Shown piece by piece: positions 15,820-25,421 of a DNA stretch of 64,000 bases (positions are counted from its first letter, which is position 1; each line of letters starts with the position of its first letter). The position numbers and the translations under genes are program-made. A model generated the notes under the pieces. It searched no databases. It was given only the letters and a program-made list of their open reading frames with translations, and had not been told where the DNA came from. The stretch is taken from the NCBI RefSeq assembly GCF_001747895.1, contig NZ_LNNB01000018.1, positions 1 to 64,000 on the forward strand, written 5' to 3'. The stretch comes from Staphylococcus equorum (lineage in GTDB: Bacteria > Bacillota > Bacilli > Staphylococcales > Staphylococcaceae).

Positions 15820-17697
15820 ATTCAGAAATTAATTTCAATAGTGGTAACAGTATATAACAAAGAATCTTTTTTAGAAAATTGTATTCAATCCTTAATTAAT
15901 CTAAATATTGATAAGTCACAAATTGAAGCTATTTTTGTAGATGATGTTTCTACAGATGGTTCATACGCAATATTAAATCGTTACGCTGAACAATATGAAT
16001 TTATTCGAGCTATTCAATTAGATGAAAATTCAGGCGGCCCTGCAATCCCACGTAACGTTGGTATGCAAGAAGCCAATGGAGAATATATAACTATACTAGA
16101 CGCTGATGATTGGTTAGAAGCAGAAGGTTTTCCTAAATTAATTCGTCAGATGCAAACACACCATTCAGATATTGGGTTTGGTCAATGTTACAAACATATG
16201 AATAATGAAATAAGAAAAGTAGCTAACTTCGCTTCTTATAAAGAAGATAATGGACTCGTTCCTCATGAAATTTATAATATCTTCAGAGCTGTTGGCCCTT
16301 GGGGTAAAGTATTCAAGCGGTCAACTGTTATTGATAATAATATGAAGTTCAAAAATTTAAAATATGGAGAAGATAAACTATTTTATTCTGAATTAATTAG
16401 TAAATCTCAAAGCGCCTCTATGACGCCAGAACCTGTCTATCATGTAAATCGTTATGCTGATAATATTTCATTAATAAAAGCCACTGACATGATTGAAAAA
16501 TCTCATTTTAATTTAGATGTACTTAAAGAAATAATTCAAATGGAACTACCTGAATATGCTAAGGAGCAAATCTTATGTCGTATTATAGAAATGGATTTTA
16601 TGTCTCGTTTCTTAGTTACAAAAACATTCTTAAATTCAAATGACAAAGCTTTCTTTTATCAACAATTCAATGAAGTTGAGTCTGTTATCACAGATGCAGG
16701 CTACGATATGGAAAAATTATTAATAAATGATAAGTATAAAAATGTTTATAACACATACCATCATAATAAAGAAAACTTTGTAGATTATATTGAATATATG
16801 CTTTTTGAAGAAAATACTCACAAATATATTAAAGATCACATGGTTTATTTTAAATATCCTGAAAAATTCAGTAACTTGCTTGAACTTAAGACAAAATGTA
16901 CTGCCGTATACAATGGTACAAGATTAATTAACAATACATTTTATGATGTCATTGAAGTGTTTAAACAACCTAGTGTATCCATTGATGCAGTAAAATTAGT
17001 CAAAATTCAAGATGACCGTTTTAGTAAACAAGTGGATTTCATATTAGAAAATGACTCTATTTATATTAAAACAGACGATTTGAAATTTGAAGATATTGAT
17101 TTTAATATTTCAATTCAATATAACGGCTTTGACCAAGTATTAGTTCGTGCAACTTATCCAAATGTTAATGGCCATAGTATATTAAAACGTCAGAATCTTG
17201 ATATTGAATTTATTTCAGATAAAAAAGACCATGTTTCATCAAATACAAATCATTACCTAATGGATGCGCCTGACCATATTGTTGCGAAACAGGAAATTAA
17301 CAGATATAAAAATACTGATTTCAATGATCCAATAGACTCAATTGCTAAAGGTCAGCTTATTAAAATTAAAGCAACTGGAAAAAGCACTGATCAAATGCCT
17401 ATATTAATCACAAATGATGATTTCTACATCACAGCTGATAAAACGTTGGTAACACCAATTAATCTTAATAAAATTGAAGGTTATGTATCTCATATTCCAA
17501 AATCAGTAGAAGTTATAAAAAAATGCAAACTATACGAAAGTATTGCTTTTAACGACGCACCAATTAAAACTTTAAAAGTTGGAGCGACATTAGATATTGT
17601 TGATCTTGCATTCACTGACAAACTTACACCGAGATTAAAAACTGCTGATGGCTATTATTTAACAGCAAATGAAAAATTTGTTAATACTTTAAGCTAA
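15820..17697 (+). CDS. Family 2 glycosyltransferase, TarS/TarP-like (wall teichoic acid GlcNAc transferase type)
   Basis: About 625 residues. GT-A domain at the N-terminus: ISIVVTVYNKESFLENCIQS, VDDVSTDGS, NSGGPAIPRNVG and LDADDWLEAE (metal/nucleotide site), then YGEDKLFYSELIS. The order and the SGGP-x-x-PRNVG motif match staphylococcal TarS/TarP, which add GlcNAc to ribitol teichoic acid; the long C-terminal half is beta-rich and corresponds to their trimerisation/linker region. The acceptor is not proven. An ATG at 15805 lies inside the ribosome site GGAGGCG with no site of its own; the best-spaced start is ATT at 15820 (8 bases after GGAGG), giving MQKLISIVVTVYN, the expected family N-terminus. 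If ATT is rejected the gene starts at 15805. Confidence 0.82.
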   Translation: MQKLISIVVTVYNKESFLENCIQSLINLNIDKSQIEAIFVDDVSTDGSYAILNRYAEQYEFIRAIQLDENSGGPAIPRNVGMQEANGEYITILDADDWLEAEGFPKLIRQMQTHHSDIGFGQCYKHMNNEIRKVANFASYKEDNGLVPHEIYNIFRAVGPWGKVFKRSTVIDNNMKFKNLKYGEDKLFYSELISKSQSASMTPEPVYHVNRYADNISLIKATDMIEKSHFNLDVLKEIIQMELPEYAKEQILCRIIEMDFMSRFLVTKTFLNSNDKAFFYQQFNEVESVITDAGYDMEKLLINDKYKNVYNTYHHNKENFVDYIEYMLFEENTHKYIKDHMVYFKYPEKFSNLLELKTKCTAVYNGTRLINNTFYDVIEVFKQPSVSIDAVKLVKIQDDRFSKQVDFILENDSIYIKTDDLKFEDIDFNISIQYNGFDQVLVRATYPNVNGHSILKRQNLDIEFISDKKDHVSSNTNHYLMDAPDHIVAKQEINRYKNTDFNDPIDSIAKGQLIKIKATGKSTDQMPILITNDDFYITADKTLVTPINLNKIEGYVSHIPKSVEVIKKCKLYESIAFNDAPIKTLKVGATLDIVDLAFTDKLTPRLKTADGYYLTANEKFVNTLS

Positions 17698-17714
17698 TTA
17701 TATTTAAGATGACA

Positions 17715-17757
17715 AAACGCAATCTCACTATTATTAAGTGGATTGCGTTTATTTTTA
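17715..17757 (+). terminator. Terminator of the glycosyltransferase gene
   Basis: AAACGCAATC pairs with GATTGCGTTT over a 16-base loop that itself holds CACT/AGTG, then TATTTTT. Confidence 0.9.
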
Positions 17758-17790
17758 GAAGATAGCGAAAGTTTCAGGTCAGATGTTTTC

Positions 17791-18564
17791 TTAATTTTTA
17801 CGATTAACAGCATTTATTGCATCAACAAGTGTATATCTAAAAGCGTGTTTTTCCAGTGTAGCGATTGCTTTAATTGTACTCCCTCCAGGAGAAGTTACAT
17901 CATCTTTCAATTCAGCTGGATGTTTTTCAGACGCTTGGGCTAATTTTGCAGCACCAATTAGCATTTCAGTTATGACTTTATAAGACAACGCCCTATTCAT
18001 ACCATTTAATACAGCCCCATCTGATAAGCCTTCAATGAAAACATCGACAATAGCCGGTCCACATCCTGAAAGTGTGCTAAATATATCTAATTCACTTTCG
18101 TTCACTTTAACCAGATTACCTAAAGGTTTAAAGACAAAATTAATCGTTTCTTCATCAACATATTGGTTATGCGCATAACCTAAAATACCTTGATTTATTT
18201 CGACAACAGTATTAGGTAATAAACTAACAATAGGTTGTGCTTGCGGTAAAATACCTTCCATTCCTTCGATAGAAAGCGATGGTACGACAGAAACGATAAC
18301 CGTATTTTCACTCATTACATCACTCAATTTTTCCAAAATTCCTCTAGCGTCACTCTCGTTAACCATTAAAATAATCATGTCACTTTGCTCTAAGTCATTA
18401 TATGTGTCGATTACATTAGCATTGACACGCTCTGCAAGTACTTTAGCTTTATTGCTTTTACCAGATTTGATATAAATATTATTCATATTTAAGTGATTTG
18501 ATTTATAAAACCCTTTTACCATCGCTGAGCCCATACTGCCTGCACCAATAATTCCTATTTTCAT
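17791..18564 (-). CDS. proC: Pyrroline-5-carboxylate reductase family protein
   Basis: 257 residues. NAD(P)-binding motif GIIGAGSMGSAM at residues 4-15, and the C-terminal dimerisation signature DDVTSPGGSTIKAIATLE (~residue 222) that defines ProC. It reduces pyrroline-5-carboxylate to proline. Slightly shorter than usual (~270). It lies 30 bases after a broken EamA transporter gene on the same strand. Because staphylococci often carry more than one ProC-like gene, this could be the paralogue rather than the main enzyme. Confidence 0.85.
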   Translation of the reverse strand: MKIGIIGAGSMGSAMVKGFYKSNHLNMNNIYIKSGKSNKAKVLAERVNANVIDTYNDLEQSDMIILMVNESDARGILEKLSDVMSENTVIVSVVPSLSIEGMEGILPQAQPIVSLLPNTVVEINQGILGYAHNQYVDEETINFVFKPLGNLVKVNESELDIFSTLSGCGPAIVDVFIEGLSDGAVLNGMNRALSYKVITEMLIGAAKLAQASEKHPAELKDDVTSPGGSTIKAIATLEKHAFRYTLVDAINAVNRKN

Positions 18565-18594
18565 ATTTAAACGCCCCTTTTAAATGCTTAGTAT

Positions 18595-19482
18595 TTAAAA
18601 CCCTTGTTTTCGTCGTATTTTTAATTTATTAAATGAAAATTCACTCAAGAACGTTGAAGCAATCAGTATTATTCCTCCAATTATTTGTAACATCGTAAAT
18701 TGTTCACGTAAAATAAGGCCCGATATAAAAATTGCGACTAATGGATCGATATAGCTTAATAATGCAATATTTTGACCGTTTAATTTTTCCATACCAGAAA
18801 AGAATAACCAAAAACCAATACCAGTATTAACAACGCCTAAAATAAGAATGAACGGTATCGCAGAAATTTGTGTATGAATTTCAAATCCACCACCAACGCC
18901 AAAGACGAAAGGAAGCAAAATCAAAGTTGTTATGCCTAATTGAAAAATAGTTAAATCCATACGGCTACCCTGTTTAATAAACTTATTAGTAAGCATTAAA
19001 CAGGCGTAACAACTCCCCGCAAGCATACTAATTAGAATTCCTAACACATCATTTGATCCAGGCTGTAGAAAACCATTACTTAAAATAAATATCAAGCCTA
19101 TAAGTGAAGCGATAATACATAACACACTTTTTTTACTCAATGCTTCTTTTAAAATGAATGGAGATAGCAGTAATACAATAATCGGACCAAAATAATAGCC
19201 TAAAGTTGCATTTGCAATACTCGTATATTAATATGATTGAAATAAAAATACCCAGTTACCTGCTAATGCAAAACTAGAAATAATGATGAGCCATTTATAA
19301 TGCTTCAAAAAAGTAAAATTTAGTCTTTGCTTACGCATAATGTAAAACAATAATAAAAAACTAAAACCAATAAAACTGCTAAGCATCGCTATTTCTATGG
19401 AAGTTAAATTTATTTGTTTAATGATAAGGTCTATCGTTCCAAAGATGACCATTGATGCTATGAACTGGATTAATGCTTTCAT
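18595..19482 (-). pseudogene. EamA/DMT-family transporter broken by one in-frame stop
   Basis: Read straight through, the frame from the ATG at 19482 gives a ~295-residue ten-helix drug/metabolite transporter with two EamA repeats (MKALIQFIASMVIFGTID at the start; GVVNTGIGFWLFFSGMEKLN in the second half). A TAA at 19230-19228 interrupts it after VFLFQSY; the following codons YTSIANATLGYYFGP continue the family sequence in the same frame. A CAA-to-TAA change would explain it. The 3' part has an internal ATG at 19140 but is unlikely to make a working half. It is divergent from a LysR regulator that probably controlled it. Confidence 0.85.
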
Positions 19483-19622
19483 CGTTGCATCCTTTTCAAT
19501 ACGTTTAATTTCTTAGACAAATTATCACTCCTTCATTAACTAAATGTTAGCAAGGTATTGTGCTTTATGGAATAATCACTTAGTATAATGAGCATAAACT
19601 AGGAGTTAAAAGAGGCGATTGT

Positions 19623-20441
19623 ATGGAAATAGATTATATAGAAGATTTGTTTTCTGTAGTTGAAGCTAAAAGTTATAACAAAGCTGCACTTGAAAGAAAT
19701 ATAAGTACACCCGGCATTAAGAAAAGAATTGCTCAAATAGAACAATATTTTGGTTATAAAATATTCGATGCAACCCCTAGAGGTGTCAGCTTAACGAATG
19801 AAGGTTTAAAGCTATATGAAGGACTTAAATCAGTAAAACAGCAAATTGATTATTTAAAAAATCAAGATACTGAAGTTTTAAAAGTAGGTATTATTTCAAA
19901 TTTTCCATTAGACAAATTGCATAAAATGAATAATCAAAATGAACGCATCAGATTGTTTCCCGCCAACAGCACCGAGGAATTAGTAAATAAGCTTAAACAA
20001 AGTAAATTAGACTTGGTCATAGGTGAACAAATTGAGTTACAAGAAGGTGTTTATTATGAATATTGGTTTGAAGAGCCCTATGAACTTGTATTCTCTAAAC
20101 AGAACGCATTAAATGAAATAACTCATATTGATGCAGAAGTCTTAGCTCAGCAACATTACTATTTATTAGAACCACCGGGTGATACATTTGATTTTAAAAA
20201 TAATAATATTAATCCACAAAAAATGGATTTATCCTACGTCAAAGATAGAGAATCCATTTTAAATTTTATAGCTACAAGTGAAAGTGTAGCCATCTGTCCG
20301 CAGTCATATATGGAAAAGGTGAACAGTGATATGTATACGCACATTAAACTTCCAAATGCCTTGCGAACGATAGGTATTTACGCAAGAAAGGAAAAGCACA
20401 TAAATAATTTTCACAGTATCTTAAAAGAAAACACAAAATAA
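19623..20441 (+). CDS. LysR family transcriptional regulator
   Basis: 272 residues. N-terminal winged helix-turn-helix: YIEDLFSVVEAKSYNKAALERNISTPGIKKRIAQIEQ..FGYKIFDATPRGVSLTNEG, the LysR pattern. The C-terminal part is a substrate-binding-like effector domain. Ribosome site AGAGGCG. It is divergent from the broken EamA transporter at 18595-19482, the usual LysR arrangement for auto-regulation and control of the neighbour; its target is now inactive in this strain. The effector is unknown. Confidence 0.9.
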   Translation: MEIDYIEDLFSVVEAKSYNKAALERNISTPGIKKRIAQIEQYFGYKIFDATPRGVSLTNEGLKLYEGLKSVKQQIDYLKNQDTEVLKVGIISNFPLDKLHKMNNQNERIRLFPANSTEELVNKLKQSKLDLVIGEQIELQEGVYYEYWFEEPYELVFSKQNALNEITHIDAEVLAQQHYYLLEPPGDTFDFKNNNINPQKMDLSYVKDRESILNFIATSESVAICPQSYMEKVNSDMYTHIKLPNALRTIGIYARKEKHINNFHSILKENTK

Positions 20442-20616
20442 GACTGTAGACAAAGTCTCCGACTTTGTTGGCATTTTTTTATGCACGCTTTCCGCGGGCA
20501 CTGCCTTAGCCTGTAGTCTTCGGCTAGTGCTATTCCCGCAGGAGTCGGCATAAATCACTGCCCATATTACACAAAAAATATTATAATAAATAAATTAAAC
20601 AGTGGTGGTCTTTATT

Positions 20617-20763
20617 ATGTTGAATAAATCAATTGATAGAAGAGATCAATATGAAATGATTTCTATCTCTGAATTAGTTCCTAATAATCATTTATTACGT
20701 AAGGTCGATTCGATATTAGATTTAAATTTTGTATATGAACTTGCGGAGGAGATATTGTCTTGA
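20617..20763 (+). pseudogene. N-terminal fragment of an IS1182-family transposase
   Basis: 48 codons beginning MLNKSIDRRDQYEMISISEL, then VPNNHLLRKVDSILDLNFVY and a TGA. This is the start of IS1182-type transposases in staphylococci (conserved VP.NHLLRK and D..LDLNF). GGTGG upstream is a weak ribosome site. The catalytic DDE portion is absent. Confidence 0.8.
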
Positions 20764-20782
20764 TAATATTTTGACATAAAAG

Positions 20783-20825
20783 AAACCCCTAAAAGTTAGA
20801 TTTTTAAGTCCAACTTTTGGGGTTC
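20783..20825 (+). terminator. Hairpin of the IS remnant
   Basis: AACCCCTAAAAGTT pairs with AACTTTTGGGGTT. In intact relatives it ends the transposase gene; here it is left over near the right end. Confidence 0.65.
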
Positions 20826-20880
20826 ACATTAGTGAAGGGTTTGTCTACATTCTGAGACTGTAGATAAATCATTTATTTAA

Positions 20881-21384
20881 CTAATGAGTGTGAGCTTGAG
20901 GGTCAATTTCACAGCTTCCCCCTGAACCATAATTATTAGGTTCTCTATTACCAGTGATAACTAATACATATAAAGTATATAGTGCTATTACTCCAGCAAC
21001 AACTGCACCAAATGCACCAGCTAATAATGTAGCACCAATCATACCACCACTACCTGAGCTTGCTACTGCTAAAACACCTACAATAAATACAATAGTTGCC
21101 ACCATCGCTATGAAACCACTGATATGCGAAACGATTGCAAGAACCATCGTACGATTTGTATCATGTAAACGTCTGGCCATAACGGTAAATGAAGGAATAA
21201 TAATTGCAATTGCGAATACACTGCTTAGTAAACCTGCTGATACTATTCCTAAAAGCGAAGATATTACGAAGTTAATCCAAAAAGGATGCCAAAAGTTAGG
21301 ACGAGTAGATCTGCCATTAATGTCCAAAAAACGCGTCCAAAATTCTTTATAACTTTGAATAACTTGATTTTGTGAATTGTTCAT
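20881..21384 (-). CDS. DUF805 family membrane protein
   Basis: 167 residues with four hydrophobic helices. The family signature FWTRFLDINGRSTRPNFWHPFWINF at the N-terminus (shown here as R-x-x-FW near residue 22-40) and ARRLHDTNRT after the second helix are typical of DUF805. The tail is short and His-rich (DPQAHTH). Function of the family is unknown. Ribosome site GGGGAAAT is weak. Monocistronic, between the IS remnant and an AT-rich gap. Confidence 0.85.
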   Translation of the reverse strand: MNNSQNQVIQSYKEFWTRFLDINGRSTRPNFWHPFWINFVISSLLGIVSAGLLSSVFAIAIIIPSFTVMARRLHDTNRTMVLAIVSHISGFIAMVATIVFIVGVLAVASSGSGGMIGATLLAGAFGAVVAGVIALYTLYVLVITGNREPNNYGSGGSCEIDPQAHTH

Positions 21385-21709
21385 ATAATTTCCCCTTTAG
21401 TTTAATAGTAATAGTATACGAAACTAAAGATGCATATAGCAAATAGCTTTTAAAAAAGATGTATTAAATCCTTAATTTCAATTTCAAAATAAGTTTTATT
21501 CACTTTTTATTTATATGTAAAATACAGAATGTTTCTGCTATTGATCAAATAGCTATTTCGATGTCATATTTCAAAATAAAATTTTATAAAATCAAAAAAG
21601 AACTGCACATCATAAATGACATACAGTTCCAATTATCTTAAATCTAATCAGGCGATTCTTGTTTTTCACTTTAATCAACCATGAAAAATCTTCCTTGAGC
21701 ATCAATCAC
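21385..21709. other. Intergenic region of about 325 bases
   Basis: Holds the DUF805 promoter (minus) and, at 21594-21629, a terminator for the upstream minus-strand oxidoreductase. Nothing else recognised. Confidence 0.5.
21594..21629 (-). terminator. Terminator of the luciferase-like oxidoreductase gene
   Basis: On the minus strand GAACTG...GTCAT and ATGAT...CAGTTC pair, followed by six T residues. Confidence 0.75.
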
Positions 21710-22711
21710 TTAGAACCATAGGTCTGCGAGCAGTTCCATCGATTGTTTTCTTTTTTCTGGATCATACGTATAAGTCACAGTGATAAGTTCATCTGCTCCG
21801 GTCTCTTCCGTGAATGCTTCTAATTTATTACGGACTGTTTCAGGTGAACCAACCGCTTTAATACTGAACATTGATTCCATCATTTTTCTTTGTTCTTCTG
21901 AACCTAATTCTTCAGGATCAACAGGTGGCTGTAGCTTACGTCGCTGACCAGTATGCATGTCTCTCATCATTTGAATCGTCGTTGTCCAAATTTTTTCTGC
22001 TTCTTCGTCAGTTGGTGCCACAATGACATTAATTCCCGCCATGACATACGGCTCATCAATCTGTGAAGTTGGCGCATCTGTCTTGAACGTAGAACGATAC
22101 ATGTCAATTTTTTGTTTATAGTCATCAGGTGCAAAATGTGTCGCAATAGAATACGGCAGTCCAAGCTGTCCAGCAATAGATGCACCATTTATACTTGAGC
22201 CCAATACCCAAATTGGTATATGCGTACCTGTACCCACTGTCGAAGTAACCGGAACACTGTTACCGAGACCTTCATCACTGAACCATCCCATGAGGTCAAA
22301 AATAGAATTTGCAAAAGTCTGTGCATCACTATCAGAACGCGTAATGAGTTGAGATGTCTTTTGATCAGTGCCAGGCGCTCTTCCAAGTCCAAGGTCAATT
22401 CTACCTGGATAAAGTTGAGCAGTCGTGCCGAAATTTTCAGCTAACTGCAATGGTGAATGGTTTGGCAACATAATACCGCCCGAGCCTACACGAATATTTT
22501 CTGTTCGTGCTGCTGCCATCGCAATCAATTGTGATGTAGCACTGGATGCAAGATTTTTTGTATTATGATGCTCAGCAAACCAAAGTCTCTTGAACCCAAG
22601 ATGATCTACAAGCTCTGCATTATCCATAGATGCTTCAAGTGCTTCTTTGACTGTCTGATTTTCCGAAATGCCTACAAGTTCGAGGACACTTAATGGTATA
22701 TGTTTTGTCAT
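21710..22711 (-). CDS. Luciferase-like (LLM) flavin-dependent oxidoreductase
   Basis: 333 residues. Begins MTKHIPLSVLELVGISENQT, the N-terminus of the MsnO8/YwcH group of bacterial-luciferase-like TIM barrels. Diagnostic segments are LVDHLGFKRLWFAEHHN, RTENIRVGSGGIMLPNHSPL, GRIDLGLGRAPGTDQ and WVLGSSINGASIAGQLGLPY, with the flavin-binding GSGG motif. Alone on its transcript. The in vivo substrate of this group is unknown; many are coenzyme F420-independent FMN enzymes. Shadow frames on both strands are ignored. Confidence 0.88.
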   Translation of the reverse strand: MTKHIPLSVLELVGISENQTVKEALEASMDNAELVDHLGFKRLWFAEHHNTKNLASSATSQLIAMAAARTENIRVGSGGIMLPNHSPLQLAENFGTTAQLYPGRIDLGLGRAPGTDQKTSQLITRSDSDAQTFANSIFDLMGWFSDEGLGNSVPVTSTVGTGTHIPIWVLGSSINGASIAGQLGLPYSIATHFAPDDYKQKIDMYRSTFKTDAPTSQIDEPYVMAGINVIVAPTDEEAEKIWTTTIQMMRDMHTGQRRKLQPPVDPEELGSEEQRKMMESMFSIKAVGSPETVRNKLEAFTEETGADELITVTYTYDPEKRKQSMELLADLWF

Positions 22712-22990
22712 TTAATTAGTACTCCTTTATAAACCTTATTGAATATGGATGGTTTTATAATTTGATATAACGCCTATACTTTTATATTTAAAACGTATAT
22801 GGGCATCACACAATTAAAAAAATCCTCTGCTTATTCCATCATAAAACACCAGGCGATATAAAGATAATTTACTGTTTATGGCGTGTTTATCACCCAAGTT
22901 TATTATCACAATTCTTTTAGGATAATTCAGTAGTGACCATTACAATATTTTAATTATATTATGCTATAATTATTTAAAAAGGAGGCTAAT

Positions 22991-23233
22991 ATGACTAACG
23001 GATCAGAAGTTTTAATATGGAAACAGAATAAAGTCGCTAAGAAACTTATCGAAGCGCATGCCACTTCGCCCGAACATGCTAGGACTTACGAAAGTTTAAA
23101 TATTAAATACAATAGGACGTTTAAAAACTTATTAAAAAAAGATGTAATTAAACAAACGGGTGATAAATACTACCTTGATATAGCAGCATGGGATAAATTT
23201 AGAAAATCTTTCAAAAGACTATTTCTACTTTAA
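22991..23233 (+). CDS. 80-residue protein of unknown function, possible winged-helix fold
   Basis: Strong ribosome site (AAAAGGAGG) and a terminator after it support a real gene. The protein is basic; VAKKLIEAHATSPEHARTYESLNI followed by NRTFKNLLKKDVIKQTGDKYYLD (each part quoted within length) looks like a small helical bundle with a wing-like LxKK-x-V-x-x-x-x-x-x-YYLD end, reminiscent of short winged-helix proteins. It is not recognised as a named family. Position between two unrelated minus-strand genes gives no hint of role. Confidence 0.7.
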   Translation: MTNGSEVLIWKQNKVAKKLIEAHATSPEHARTYESLNIKYNRTFKNLLKKDVIKQTGDKYYLDIAAWDKFRKSFKRLFLL

Positions 23234-23248
23234 AAACATCGATAAATT

Positions 23249-23288
23249 AAAAGGTTTGTTTCCTAAAAATATAAAAAACAAACCTTTT
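23249..23288 (+). terminator. Terminator after the 80-residue gene
   Basis: AAAAGGTTTGTTT pairs with AAACAAACCTTTT over a 14-base loop. Confidence 0.8.
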
Positions 23289-23331
23289 AAACTATATAAT
23301 ATAACTTTTGATTAAGCACTTTGTCGTCTTC

Positions 23332-25041
23332 TTATGTGCTTTTCACTTTTAATCCACGGTAACGATTAAGCGTTGCACAGAATTCCTGCTTTCTCGGTAA
23401 AGCTAAATTTCCTGGATGTCCATGAAATTGTGAGAGTGCATCTAGACCGTTTTGCTCTATAAAATCATAGAGCTTGTCAGCCGCTTGAGCTAAAGTGTCT
23501 TGCTCATTTAATAGATGGTTCTGATAATAATCAATCATGTCCGCTAAACACTGTGTTTGGCTGTTATCTACCAACTGTTCCAAACCTGATATATCAATAA
23601 GTTCCTTACCATATAAAATGGAATACCGTCCTTTGACTTTAAAACGATCTTCTTTTCCTTTTTTAGAAAAACTAGATTTTAACGGAATTCGCGTAGGAAT
23701 GTCACCGAATTTTTTATCTATGTTCATGCTTTTAATACTATCGTTTGACGCCGCAATGGATTTAGCTTGTGCTGTAACATCTTTCAATACATACTCATCC
23801 ATCATCAACACTTGATCTGCCGCCTCAAAATAATCCCCCGAGCCACCCACAATTAAAATTGTAGAAACATCATAATCTTTATAAAGTGATGTTACCTTAC
23901 TCGCAAATGGTGTGATAGGTTCTTTCTCAGGCGCAATCAGCTGTTGCATACGGCTATCTCGAATCATGAAGTTTGTTGCAGAAGTGTCCTCGTCAATCAG
24001 CAATAACGATGTATTTGCTTCTAATGCTTCCATCACATTCGTTGCTTGTGACGTACTGCCGCTCGCATTTTCAGTCGAGAATTGTCGTGTATCTTTATTT
24101 CCCGGTAAATTATTTATAAAAGGACTGATGTTCACTTTTTCTATATTTCGTCCATCTTCTGCACGTATTTTCATAGCATCATGACAAGTAATCACATATT
24201 CTCTACCGTCACTTGCAATATGATTATAGACACCACGTTCTAATGCTTCAAGTATCGTTGACTTACCATGAAAACCGCCGCCTACGATTAAAGTAATCCC
24301 TTTCGGAACGCCCATGCCAGTGATGCTTTTTCCACTCGGTAAAGACAATTCAACTTCTACATTTTTCGGACTATTAAACGCTACAGCACCCGATAATTGT
24401 TTGTCAGAAACCCCACTTTTACGTGGTAATATAGAACCATTTGCCACAAATGATACAAGCTGTCTTCGGTCGAGTTCTTCACGAATAAACGCTTGGTCCA
24501 ACATTAATGTAACTTGTGTCTTTAATGCAACTTGATCAATATTTTTATAAAGTAATGCGTGCTCTACAATTTCTGGTAACGTGTCAGTTAATATATTTGC
24601 TGCAACTTTTCCTAAAATTTTTCTACCTGCGGCTGGCAAACTAATTTCAAGTCTCACTTCAATGTCCTGTTTATTGATCACAACAGCAGTTCGCTCTAAA
24701 ATCTCTTGACCACAACGATCAATAAAAATATTGCTAGCACTTTTTGCGTGTTTATCGCTATGTTTCAACGATTCTATGTTTTCTTTAAACGCTCGAGTCA
24801 GAAAGTCAGATACTGCAATAATTTTATTTTTTGAATCTAGCATATCGTCCGGAATATTTGCTGTTTCACGAGTCATGATAACTCTCATTTTTGAAGGTGG
24901 CGCATACGGGTCCACTTGCGCATGATCAATCGCAAAACGGAACTGCTTAAACTGATACACTCCCTTTAGGCGCTTATATGCACCATACTTCTGTCCATCT
25001 AATGATCTTAATAACTGCGCGAATTCTGTAGCTTGTTTCAA
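23332..25041 (-). CDS. ABC-class ATPase (COG3044-like)
   Basis: 569 residues. Matches the predicted ABC-class ATPase family that has a modified P-loop: GGGFHGKSTILEALERGVYNH near residue 253 (quoted in part), then ITCHDAMKIRAEDGR, FINNLPGNKDTRQFSTENASG (signature region), SLLLIDEDTSATNFMIRD (Walker B with DEDTSA) and ILIVGGSGDYFEAADQV. The N-terminal ~240 residues form a lobe typical of this family. Cytosolic and not associated with a transporter. The cellular role is unknown; RNA or nucleotide-related functions have been suggested for relatives, but nothing here decides. A TTG or ATG at 25041 with AGGAGG upstream marks the start. Confidence 0.88.
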   Translation of the reverse strand: MKQATEFAQLLRSLDGQKYGAYKRLKGVYQFKQFRFAIDHAQVDPYAPPSKMRVIMTRETANIPDDMLDSKNKIIAVSDFLTRAFKENIESLKHSDKHAKSASNIFIDRCGQEILERTAVVINKQDIEVRLEISLPAAGRKILGKVAANILTDTLPEIVEHALLYKNIDQVALKTQVTLMLDQAFIREELDRRQLVSFVANGSILPRKSGVSDKQLSGAVAFNSPKNVEVELSLPSGKSITGMGVPKGITLIVGGGFHGKSTILEALERGVYNHIASDGREYVITCHDAMKIRAEDGRNIEKVNISPFINNLPGNKDTRQFSTENASGSTSQATNVMEALEANTSLLLIDEDTSATNFMIRDSRMQQLIAPEKEPITPFASKVTSLYKDYDVSTILIVGGSGDYFEAADQVLMMDEYVLKDVTAQAKSIAASNDSIKSMNIDKKFGDIPTRIPLKSSFSKKGKEDRFKVKGRYSILYGKELIDISGLEQLVDNSQTQCLADMIDYYQNHLLNEQDTLAQAADKLYDFIEQNGLDALSQFHGHPGNLALPRKQEFCATLNRYRGLKVKST

Positions 25042-25421
25042 TAGCGTACCTCCTCAAGTGATTCTTCTTGTTTCATTTTTTATTAAAATACTTTAGACGC
25101 TCTTTCTAATATTTACCCAGTATAAAATATTAGATTAACTGTGTACAATATTTATTTTTTGTAGTAACACTATCTCTGACAATAAAACCCACAAAGCAGC
25201 GTAGCAACATCAAAATATATGTATGATTACTCTATTCCCAAATATGATTGAATTAAATATATTTCTAAATTGCGTTATTTATATAGATAGCGCTATGTAT
25301 TAATAGTTTTATTTATTTTCTGGTAAAGCATATTTACTAATTCTTTATTTTTTAAAAATAATACACAAACATACTAGTGAGATAATTAATAAGTACGTAT
25401 TTATCTATCTAGGGGGATTTT
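25042..25421. other. Divergent promoter region, 380 bases
   Basis: AT-rich gap between the ATPase gene (minus) and the surface-protein gene (plus). No coding frame or strong hairpin; the promoters are not identifiable with confidence. Confidence 0.45.

Larger units (their letters stand above)
20444..20874 (+). mobile_element. Deleted IS1182-like element (solo remnant)
   Basis: The left end reads GACTGTAGACAAAGTC and the right end, on the other strand, has ACAGTCTCAGAATGTAGAC, related terminal sequences. Inside are only the first 48 transposase codons, then the usual transposase-end hairpin (AACCCCTAAAAGTT/AACTTTTGGGGTT, 20784-20824). The middle of the element is gone. It sits just after the LysR gene and ends at a DUF805 gene. 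Not capable of self-transposition, though it could be mobilised in trans if the ends are intact. Confidence 0.75.
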
